5,800 bases of DNA from Chloroflexota bacterium (GTDB lineage Bacteria > Chloroflexota > UBA5177 > JANWHV01). This document shows, in pieces, positions 1 through 5,634 of this stretch. Numbering within the stretch: position 1 is the first letter of the stretch; every line of letters begins with the position of its first letter. Under the pieces are notes generated by a model. It was not told the origin of the DNA, ran no database searches, and saw only the letters and a program-made list of their open reading frames with translations. The position numbers were made by a program, and so were the translations under genes. The DNA lies in the NCBI GenBank assembly GCA_028287725.1, contig JAQBPC010000276.1, positions 1 to 5,800 of the forward strand, read 5' to 3'.

Positions 1-548
1 ATAACAAGGGCCACCAGCTCGGAACGGCGGAAGGCGCCGGCAAAGCCCAGCAGCAGGAGCGCGCGGTCACGCTGTCCAGCCAATGAGTCATCCAGTGTAC
101 TGACCATGGCCCGCACATCGGCGGTGACCGCCGCTTCCTTCCCCTGCTGGTGCGTGCCGTGCCGGCGCCGGATGCCGGCCGCGACCTGGCGCACCGCAGC
201 GTCCGTGGTGGGGGAGGGGAAGCCCGCCGTCTAATGCGCCTGGGCAATGGCGCTCATGCGCCGCGTGATGGTGGACGGCTTGCGGTGACCGGCCAGATCG
301 GCGAGATAGACGGCGACGGTCTCCGGCGTGGCCGGCAGCGGGGCGAGACGGTGACGGGCGCACCAGGCAGAGAAGTCGCGCCAGTCGGCCCGATAGGCGC
401 GGCGGGTATTCGGGGCGACCGCATCAGACGCATAGTCACGCGCCCGCACGCGCGACGCGCTATATAACGAGAGAGCGCCCGTACCGTCGGCGACAGCCGG
501 CAGGACGATCACGCCCGTCTCCCGCGCGGCCTCGTCGACCGCGCTCAT
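1..548 (-). pseudogene. Tyrosine recombinase (integrase), interrupted by in-frame TAG and cut by the window edge
   Basis: Site-specific tyrosine recombinases cut and rejoin DNA through a catalytic tyrosine. This gene begins at an ATG that overlaps the stop of the upstream nucleotidyltransferase (ATGA, 545-548), so translation is probably coupled. The first 105 codons form an N-terminal SAM-like core-binding domain: residues about 47-105 include NTRRAYRADWRDFSAWC and the segment STITRRMSAIAQAH. A TAG then occurs at 231-233. Reading through it, the same frame continues with integrase-like sequence (TAGFPSPTTDAAVRQ, AAGIRRRHGT) up to DRALLLLGFAGAFRRSEL. There the first Arg of FRRSEL fits the catalytic Arg of box I. 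The remaining catalytic domain (His-x-x-Arg, Tyr) lies beyond the left edge. A CAG-to-TAG change (Gln to amber) is the simplest explanation because no frame change is needed. Alternatives are a sequencing error or stop readthrough. Family assignment is firm; loss of function is inferred. Confidence 0.8.
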
Positions 549-1414
549 GATGGCCTCCCGCGTGGCGGCGCCGCGAGCTCCCAGCGCTGGCAGCGATCCC
601 GGACGTGCTGGATCAGCGCTGCGGTCTCCTCCACGTCGCCGTCCGGCGTCCGCTGGTCCTCCTTCCGCCATGCGAGCGCCCGCACGATGAGCGCATCCCA
701 CCGCTTCGGCAGCGCGATCCGCGCCCAGCGCGCCGCGACCGGCTTGGGCACCACGGCGCCGGCGTCGAGGGTGTAGAGGATGCGACACATCGTGAGCACG
801 GCGTAGGCCTGATAGTCCCGATGTCGCAGGGGTGCGGGATCGACGGGCTTCCCCTCCCACCAGTCGTGGTGCATCAGCGCGGCCACCGCGCGGCGCATGT
901 CGTCCGGCGAGACGGGGTCGATCAGGTTGGCGGGCGGCGGCCCGGCCACGACGACGCCGTGGTCCCGCAGGATGGCGCGCTGCAGCACCCAATCACTGGC
1001 GAGCTGGTCCCGGACGAGGACCTCGCCCGCGCCGCCGTGGATGTGCGGATGGTGCGCGTGGGCCGGGTCGTAGCGGCGGAGGGCCGCCAGGGGGATATAG
1101 GCGGCCTCGACCCACGTGGCCCAGGGCGAATCGCCGGCATTGAAACACGCATGCAGCGCTTGGAGGGCGGCGAAGGCGTGGTCCGGCAGGTCGGCGTCGG
1201 TGACGACCACCAGGTCGATGTCGCTGCTATCAGGGGAGAAATCGCCTTGGGCGAGCGAGCCGGACAGATACATGGCCCGGAGGCTCTCGCCGAGGATGCG
1301 TCGCATACCGGCGAGGAGGTCGCCTATCGCCGCGTTCACGTCGGGGTACGGCGTCGGCCCGGCGGCTCCCGGCGCCGCTCGATCGCCGATGGCCTGGTCC
1401 TCGGTACGGGCCAC
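545..1414 (-). CDS. AadA-like aminoglycoside nucleotidyltransferase (NTP_transf_2 + DUF4111-like)
   Basis: A 289-aa protein resembling the streptomycin/spectinomycin adenylyltransferases, which transfer AMP from ATP to a drug hydroxyl. Residues 50-70 hold the polymerase-beta-type nucleotidyltransferase motif LSGSLAQGDF followed by SDIDLVVVT: Gly52-Ser53 contact the nucleotide and Asp65 and Asp67 bind metal. Glu103 in WVEAAYIPL lies where the AadA family has its conserved catalytic Glu. The C-terminal half has the helical DUF4111 signatures: DWVLQRAILRDHGVVVAGPP (141-160), then LTMCRILYTLDAG (207-219) and a VPKPVAARWA stretch resembling the AadA region. The start is GTG with the Shine-Dalgarno GAAGGGG seven bases upstream (1422-1428). 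The gene overlaps the downstream recombinase by 4 bp and is divergent from the thioesterase gene. Substrate is not determinable here: many chromosomal homologues have no proven resistance role. Length is slightly above the roughly 260 aa of classical AadA because of an N-terminal extension of about 25 residues. Confidence 0.85.
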   Translation of the reverse strand: MARTEDQAIGDRAAPGAAGPTPYPDVNAAIGDLLAGMRRILGESLRAMYLSGSLAQGDFSPDSSDIDLVVVTDADLPDHAFAALQALHACFNAGDSPWATWVEAAYIPLAALRRYDPAHAHHPHIHGGAGEVLVRDQLASDWVLQRAILRDHGVVVAGPPPANLIDPVSPDDMRRAVAALMHHDWWEGKPVDPAPLRHRDYQAYAVLTMCRILYTLDAGAVVPKPVAARWARIALPKRWDALIVRALAWRKEDQRTPDGDVEETAALIQHVRDRCQRWELAAPPRGRPS

Positions 1415-1478
1415 CCTATCGCCCCTTCTGTGACTATCGATACTATAGCATTATCACTTAGGCACAAAGGGGCATACT
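1415..1478. promoter_or_regulatory. Divergent promoter region (AT-rich, putative)
   Basis: This is the only spacer between two divergently transcribed GTG-started genes and is clearly more AT-rich than its flanks around 1433-1460. On the minus strand, TATAGT (1442-1447) and GATAAT (1450-1455) each match five of six bases of a -10 box, but neither has a convincing -35. On the plus strand, GTGACT (1430-1435) and TATCAC (1452-1457) are 16 bp apart and could serve the thioesterase gene. Shine-Dalgarno sequences for both genes lie inside the spacer: GAAGGGG on the minus strand (1422-1428) and AAAGGGG on the plus strand (1466-1472). The exact promoter boxes are uncertain. Confidence 0.4.
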
Positions 1479-1901
1479 GTGGCAAGCGAACAGCCCGCAC
1501 CGTTTCTCCCGCCCGAGGAGACGATGCTGGGCCATCTTGGCATTCAGATTACGGAGCGATCGGCGGATCAGTGCTCGGGCACCATGCCAATTGATCGGCG
1601 GACTGTCCAGCCTGCCGGAGTGGCACACGGCGGTGCGTTGATCACCCTGGCGGATACGCTGGCCTCTCTCGGCACGCTCGGCAACATTGACACGGCGAGC
1701 CAATTTTGCGTCGGCCAGGAGATTAACGCAAGCCTGCTTCGGCCCGTCCCATCGGGGAGCACCGTCAATGGTGTGGCGACCGTGCTACATCGTGGCCGCA
1801 CCAGTATGGTCTGGGATGTGCGCATTACCAACGCCGAGGGAAGGACCGCCGCGGTCTGCCGATGTACGATTGCCATTCGCCCGCTGGAGCGGCGATCCTA
1901 G
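1479..1901 (+). CDS. Hotdog-fold thioesterase, PaaI family
   Basis: A 140-aa cytosolic protein of the usual length for PaaI/YbdB/MenI-type single-hotdog acyl-CoA thioesterases, which hydrolyse acyl- or aroyl-CoA thioesters and normally form tetramers. The family signature is VAHGGALITLADTLAS (48-63). His50-Gly51-Gly52 shape the oxyanion/thioester pocket and Asp59 sits at the catalytic acid position, as in PaaI (Asp) rather than YbdB (Glu). A second typical block is NASLLRPVPSG (83-93), followed by the last beta strands (VLHRGRTSMVWDVRI, AAVCRCTIAI). I chose the GTG start because AAAGGGG sits six bases upstream. An internal ATG at residue 16 has GAGGAG only three bases away and would trim the N-terminal segment. 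The natural substrate cannot be read from sequence, and the neighbours (nucleotidyltransferase, ileS) give no pathway clue. It appears to be a single-gene transcription unit, since ileS has its own promoter and leader. Confidence 0.88.
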   Translation: MASEQPAPFLPPEETMLGHLGIQITERSADQCSGTMPIDRRTVQPAGVAHGGALITLADTLASLGTLGNIDTASQFCVGQEINASLLRPVPSGSTVNGVATVLHRGRTSMVWDVRITNAEGRTAAVCRCTIAIRPLERRS

Positions 1902-1945
1902 CGTACGCCCGCTCAACACCGCAGACGCTGTAACCAGCGCGAAAA

Positions 1946-1974
1946 TTGACAGCGCCCCACCCCTATGGGACACT
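1946..1974 (+). promoter_or_regulatory. Probable ileS promoter
   Basis: A perfect -35 hexamer TTGACA (1946-1951) is followed after 17 bp by GACACT (1969-1974). The latter matches the -10 consensus at the critical second A and last T and at position 4. The predicted transcription start near 1981 falls just before the first strand of T-box Stem I (1985), where a T-box transcript should begin. The -35 and spacing are seen directly; the weak -10 makes the call an inference. Confidence 0.65.
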
Positions 1975-1980
1975 CGTAGT

Positions 1981-2252
1981 AAGGGCTTAGACGGAGCCAG
2001 TAGGGTATTTATGCCTGTCAGAGAGCCTTCAGTTGGTGCGACGAGGGCCTGGCTACGGTATCCGAAAATCACTCCTGAGCTGGATCGGCGTCGGTAAACG
2101 GCCGTAGCTGATCCCGGGCACGCCGCCCGTTACCCCGGCGCGAGCATGAACACGTGCTCGGTCGAGTGGGCTTGCACCATGAACGCAGGTCAATGAGGGT
2201 GGCACCGCGGGAAGCGACCCCGTCCCTTTGAGGGATGGGGCTTTTTGTTTTT
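1981..2252 (+). promoter_or_regulatory. T-box riboswitch, tRNA-Ile-responsive ileS leader
   Basis: The leader senses the ratio of uncharged to charged tRNA-Ile and controls ileS by transcription antitermination. Parts visible in order: Stem I base GCTTAG (1985-1990) with CTGAGC (2075-2080); helix GCCAG (1996-2000) with CTGGC (2049-2053); AGAGAG bulge and distal hairpin GCCTTC (2025-2030) with GAGGGC (2043-2048), whose loop carries the conserved GGTG (2035-2038). The specifier region reads GAAAATCACTCCTGAGC, with codon ATC (Ile) at 2068-2070. Stem II pairs GGATCGGC (2082-2089) with GCTGATCC (2107-2114). A Stem IIA/B H-type pseudoknot uses CGGGC/GCCCG (2115-2119/2125-2129) and CGCC/GGCG (2121-2124/2137-2140). 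Stem III is CGAGCA/TGCTCG (2141-2160). The T-box AGGGTGGCACCGCGG (2196-2210) forms the antiterminator with the first half of the terminator: AGGG/CCCT (2196-2199/2224-2227) and GCGGG/CCCGT (2207-2211/2219-2223), leaving the seven-base bulge TGGCACC for the tRNA 3' end. Confidence 0.97.
2218..2252 (+). terminator. Regulatory intrinsic terminator of the T-box leader
   Basis: CCCCGTCCCT (2218-2227) pairs with AGGGATGGGG (2231-2240) to give a 10-bp stem with one G-U pair and a three-base loop. It is followed by TTTTTGTTTTT (2242-2252). The 5' arm is also needed by the antiterminator, so the two structures exclude each other. With charged tRNA-Ile the terminator should form and stop transcription 28 bases before the ileS start codon. 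Confidence 0.95.
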
Positions 2253-2267
2253 CAGTGGTTGCTTGGT

Positions 2268-2272
2268 AAGGA
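2268..2272 (+). promoter_or_regulatory. Shine-Dalgarno deciding the ileS start
   Basis: AAGGA lies seven bases before the ATG at 2280. It supports that start over the in-frame ATG at 2235, which is inside the 3' arm of the leader terminator and has no ribosome binding site of its own. Confidence 0.8.
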
Positions 2273-2279
2273 AAAAGTA

Positions 2280-5200
2280 ATGACGACGGAAGCAACAGGG
2301 CGGCGGTTCACCCCGGTAAACACACAACCTGACTTTCCTGCCATGGAGCGCCGCATGCTGGAATGGTGGCGCGATCAGGGCATCTTGGAGAAGTATCTCA
2401 CTCGGAACCGCGAGAGCGAACGCCGGTATAGCTTCATCGATGGCCCGATTACTGCCAACAATCCGATGGGTGTACACCACGGCTGGGGTCGGACATATAA
2501 AGATCTCTACCAACGCTTCCACACCATGCTGGGCGAGGAGCAGCGGTACCAAAACGGCTTCGACTGTCAGGGCCTTTGGGTAGAGGTCGAGGTCGAGAAG
2601 GAGCTCGGTTTCAAGTCGAAGCGCGACATTGAGTCGTATGGCATCGCGGCATTTGTGGAGAAGTGCAAAGAGCGCGTGCTAAAGTACGCGGCAATTCAAA
2701 CTGAGCAGTCGATCCGCCTCGGCTACTGGATGGATTGGGATAACTCGTACTACACGATGTCCGATGAGAACAACTACACCATCTGGATGTTCCTGAAGAC
2801 GTGCTTCGAGCGTGGCTGGATCTACAAGGGGCACGACGTTCTGCCCTGGTGCTCGCGTTGCGGTACCGGCCTTACCGAAAATGAGATGGCCGATGAGTAC
2901 CGTGATGTTACGCATACGAGCCCCTATGTGAAATTGCCCCTGCTTGACGAGCCCGGCGCGGCTCTGCTGGTCTGGACCACCACGCCCTGGACCTTGGCGG
3001 CAAACGTCGCTGCAGCGGTCAAGCCGGACCTGATGTATGCGAGGGTGCAGCAGGGCGACGAGGTTTTTTACCTGGCGCAGAGTCTTCTCTCGGTATTGCG
3101 AGGCGAGTATGAGGTACTCGACACGCTTCCCGGTGCCGAGCTGGTCGGTAGGCGCTACCGCGGCCCGTTTGACGAGCTACCGGCGCAGCAAGGTGTCGAG
3201 CATCGCGTAATTGGCTGGGAAGAGGTCAGTGACACCGATGGTACGGGCATCGTGCACATAGCTCCCGGCTGTGGACGCGAGGACTACGCGCTCTCGAAGG
3301 TAGAGGGTCTGGCCGTGCTCGCGCCGATCGACGAGAACGGCAACTATGTCGAGGGGTATGGATTCCTTACAGGCCTGCATTCCAAGGAAGTCGTGAAGGC
3401 CGTTCTGGCTTCACTTAAAGAGAAAGACCTGCTCTATAAATCCGAGGAGTACCGCCACCGCTATCCGCACTGCTGGCGGTGCGGCACTGAGCTGGTGTTC
3501 CGCCTGGTGAACGAGTGGTTCATCAGCATGGAGGAACTTCGGCCGCAATTGATCGACGTCGTGAACCAGATCACCTGGATCCCGGAGTTCTGCCGCGATC
3601 GCGAGCTCGACTGGCTGCGGAACATGGGCGACTGGATGATCTCCAAGAAACGTTACTGGGGCCTCGCTTTGCCCATCTACGACTGCGCCGCTTGCGGACG
3701 CTTCGAGGTGATCGGCAGCGAGGATGAGCTGCGCGATCGCGCGATCGAAGGCTGGGATGACTTCGCCGGTCACTCGCCGCATCGCCCGTGGATCGATGCG
3801 GTGAAAATTGCATGCCCCACGTGCGGGCTGCCGTTGTCACGCGTGAAGGACGTCGGTACGCCCTGGCTCGACGCCGGCATTGTCCCGTTCTCGACGCTCG
3901 ACTACCGGCACGACCGCGCATATTGGGAAAAATGGTTCCCGGCAGATTTCATTACCGAGAGCTTTCCCGGCCAGTTCCGTAACTGGTTCTACGCCTTGCT
4001 GGTCATGGGCACGGCCCTGGCAAGCGAGCCGCCGTTCCTTACCTGCTTCGGCTTCGCCACCTTGCTCGACGAGACCGGTCGTGAGATGCATAAGTCGTGG
4101 GGCAATTCAATTCCGTTCGAGGAAGCGGCGGATGTCGGCGGCGTCAGCATCAAGGACAAAAAGAAGTACCCGCCCATGGGCGCCGATGCGATGCGCTGGA
4201 TCTACCTGGGCCAGAACCCGGCAAGCAACCTGCGATTTGGCTATAGCGTGGCCGAGGATGTGCGGCGCCGTTTCTTCCTGACGCTCTGGAATGTCTACTC
4301 CTTCTTCGTGCTCTACGGCAATCTGGATGGCTTCGACCCAGGGAAGGCCGCGCCTCCGGTAGCGGAGCGCAGCGCGCTCGACCGCTGGATGCTGGCTGAG
4401 CTGCATGCGGCCGTGGTAAGCGTCACCGCTGCCCTGCAGCGGTACGATGCCGCTTCAGCCACGCGCGATCTCGAGAACCTGGTCGATTTGCTCTCAAACT
4501 GGTACGTCCGTCGCAGCCGGCGGCGATTCTGGAAGGGCGAGGACGATCTGGACAAGGCCTCGGCATATCACACCTTGTACGAGGTGCTGACGACGGTCAC
4601 GCGATTACTCGCGCCGATGGTGCCGTTCCTCGCCGAGGAGTTGTACCAAAACCTCGTGGCGACCGTGGATCCGGCCGCACCGCCCAGCGTGCATCTTACG
4701 GACTGGCCGGTTGCCGACCTGTCGCTGGTCGATCAATCGCTCATCGAAGCCACTCGCCTGACGATCCGCGTGGTCGGCCTTGGCCGTGCTGCACGCAACG
4801 CCGGGAAGCTCAAGGTACGCCAACCGCTGGCAGCCGCGTTGGTACACACCCGGCGACCCGAGGAGTGGGATAAACTCGCGCCATTCCTCGATCAGATTCA
4901 AGAAGAGCTGAACGTCAAGAGCGTCGAGTATCTGCAGGATGACGGCGACGTTGCGCAGTATGTGCTGCGGCCGAACTTACCGGCGCTCGGACCACGGCTT
5001 GGTCCGGACATGCCGAAGTTGGTTGCTGCACTGAAGACACTCGATCCAAATGATGCGGTTGCCAGGTTGCGGCGCGGCGAGCGTCTTGACGTGCAAATTG
5101 GAGATCGCGCGATTAGCCTGGGCATGGATGACGTCCAGCCGCAGGCGACCGCGCGAGCTGGGTATGCGGTGGCCGAGGAGCACGGGTACCTTGTCGCGTT

Positions 5201-5486
5201 AGCGACGGAGCTCACCCCCGAGCTGGTCGATGAGGGGCTTGCTCGCGAGGTGGTGCACCGGCTTCAGACGCTGCGCAAGCAGGCCGGCTTCGACGTAGCC
5301 GACCGTATCGTAGTCGCCCACGAGGTGGGCGAAGCCTTGCAGCGTGTCATGCGGAACTGGGGACCGTATATCGCAGCGGAGACGCTCGCTGTCGAGCTGC
5401 GCCCTGGACTGGATGGTATCGAAGGCTTCAAGGACACTGCACCGATCGAGGGTGAGGAGGCCACGTTCGTCCTGCGGAAGGCCTAA
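2280..5486 (+). CDS. ileS: Isoleucyl-tRNA synthetase, type 2, with altered HIGH motif (GVHH)
   Basis: A cytosolic class Ia enzyme that activates isoleucine with ATP and charges tRNA-Ile (EC 6.1.1.5). It has 1068 aa, a normal length for the eukaryote-like IleRS2 type. The Rossmann catalytic core starts around residue 45; DGPITANNPMGVHHGW places GVHH (64-67) where HIGH normally stands. The CP1 editing domain shows TTTPWTL (233-239) and GTGIVHIAPGCGREDY (321-336). It keeps the conserved His326 and the final Asp335 of the editing site, so hydrolysis of Val-tRNA is expected. Four CxxC pairs (C191/C194, C398/C401, C469/C472, C512/C515) suggest two zinc sites. The KMSKS loop reads EMHKS (602-606) before WGN. 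The anticodon-binding domain contains NWYVRRSRRRFW (740-751). A type 2 C-terminal domain follows: ARNAGKLKVRQP (838-849), then LVDEGLAREVV and LRKQAGFDVADRI near the end. Regulation is by the upstream Ile T-box. The family is certain; mupirocin insensitivity is inferred from type and motif. Confidence 0.98.
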   Translation: MTTEATGRRFTPVNTQPDFPAMERRMLEWWRDQGILEKYLTRNRESERRYSFIDGPITANNPMGVHHGWGRTYKDLYQRFHTMLGEEQRYQNGFDCQGLWVEVEVEKELGFKSKRDIESYGIAAFVEKCKERVLKYAAIQTEQSIRLGYWMDWDNSYYTMSDENNYTIWMFLKTCFERGWIYKGHDVLPWCSRCGTGLTENEMADEYRDVTHTSPYVKLPLLDEPGAALLVWTTTPWTLAANVAAAVKPDLMYARVQQGDEVFYLAQSLLSVLRGEYEVLDTLPGAELVGRRYRGPFDELPAQQGVEHRVIGWEEVSDTDGTGIVHIAPGCGREDYALSKVEGLAVLAPIDENGNYVEGYGFLTGLHSKEVVKAVLASLKEKDLLYKSEEYRHRYPHCWRCGTELVFRLVNEWFISMEELRPQLIDVVNQITWIPEFCRDRELDWLRNMGDWMISKKRYWGLALPIYDCAACGRFEVIGSEDELRDRAIEGWDDFAGHSPHRPWIDAVKIACPTCGLPLSRVKDVGTPWLDAGIVPFSTLDYRHDRAYWEKWFPADFITESFPGQFRNWFYALLVMGTALASEPPFLTCFGFATLLDETGREMHKSWGNSIPFEEAADVGGVSIKDKKKYPPMGADAMRWIYLGQNPASNLRFGYSVAEDVRRRFFLTLWNVYSFFVLYGNLDGFDPGKAAPPVAERSALDRWMLAELHAAVVSVTAALQRYDAASATRDLENLVDLLSNWYVRRSRRRFWKGEDDLDKASAYHTLYEVLTTVTRLLAPMVPFLAEELYQNLVATVDPAAPPSVHLTDWPVADLSLVDQSLIEATRLTIRVVGLGRAARNAGKLKVRQPLAAALVHTRRPEEWDKLAPFLDQIQEELNVKSVEYLQDDGDVAQYVLRPNLPALGPRLGPDMPKLVAALKTLDPNDAVARLRRGERLDVQIGDRAISLGMDDVQPQATARAGYAVAEEHGYLVALATELTPELVDEGLAREVVHRLQTLRKQAGFDVADRIVVAHEVGEALQRVMRNWGPYIAAETLAVELRPGLDGIEGFKDTAPIEGEEATFVLRKA

Positions 5487-5542
5487 CAAGAGGGGAACGC
5501 GCAGGGCGCTAGCGTACAGTGCAGCCTACCAATTGTCCATGG

Positions 5543-5581
5543 TGCCGCGGCGCGCAAACATGGGTGCAGCGCGCCGCGGCA
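5543..5581. repeat. Perfect 13-bp GC-rich inverted repeat after ileS
   Basis: TGCCGCGGCGCGC (5543-5555) is exactly complementary to GCGCGCCGCGGCA (5569-5581), leaving a 13-base loop. It starts 56 bases after the ileS stop and ends 53 bases before the next gene. The hairpin would be very stable, but no T-run follows on either strand, so a classic intrinsic terminator is not supported. It could be a U-less terminator, an mRNA-stabilising 3' end, or an operator for the downstream gene. The symmetry is seen directly; the role is unknown. Confidence 0.75.
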
Positions 5582-5621
5582 GCCTTCCGGAGCCTGGCTT
5601 ACCGGTCATCGATGGCCCGTG

Positions 5622-5628
5622 GGAGGGG
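5622..5628 (+). promoter_or_regulatory. Strong Shine-Dalgarno for the right-edge gene
   Basis: GGAGGGG lies six bases before the GTG at 5635. This decides that start over in-frame upstream candidates (TTG 5533, GTG 5542, ATG 5560). Those lie before or within the inverted repeat and would add residues lacking family resemblance. Confidence 0.75.
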
Positions 5629-5634
5629 ACCTGC

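Noticed and set aside
549..992. N-terminal extension of the recombinase frame upstream of the ATG at 548
   Set aside because: The extension lies entirely inside the nucleotidyltransferase gene in another frame, is Arg/Ala-rich without family resemblance, and the ATGA overlap gives a natural start.
605..1594. Long plus-strand open frame (329 codons) antisense to the nucleotidyltransferase gene
   Set aside because: It is low-complexity Arg/Gly/Val-rich sequence without recognisable domains, mirrors the codon structure of the minus-strand gene, and overlaps the divergent promoter and thioesterase start. It is a high-GC shadow frame.
1926..1939. Small hairpin CGCTG/CAGCG after the thioesterase gene as a terminator
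   Set aside because: The stem is only five base pairs with no T-run after it, and it directly abuts the ileS -35 box, so a terminator call is not supported.
2235..2279. In-frame ATG that would add 15 residues to IleRS
   Set aside because: It sits inside the 3' arm of the T-box terminator hairpin and its codons run through the U-tract. The ATG at 2280 has a proper Shine-Dalgarno sequence.
5507..5514. Palindrome CGCTAGCG just after ileS as an operator
   Set aside because: An eight-base palindrome is expected by chance at this GC content, and no promoter elements surround it.
5533..5634. Upstream in-frame starts (TTG, GTG, ATG) for the right-edge kinase
   Set aside because: They lack good ribosome binding sites, would place the inverted repeat inside the coding sequence, and add residues unlike the family N-terminus.
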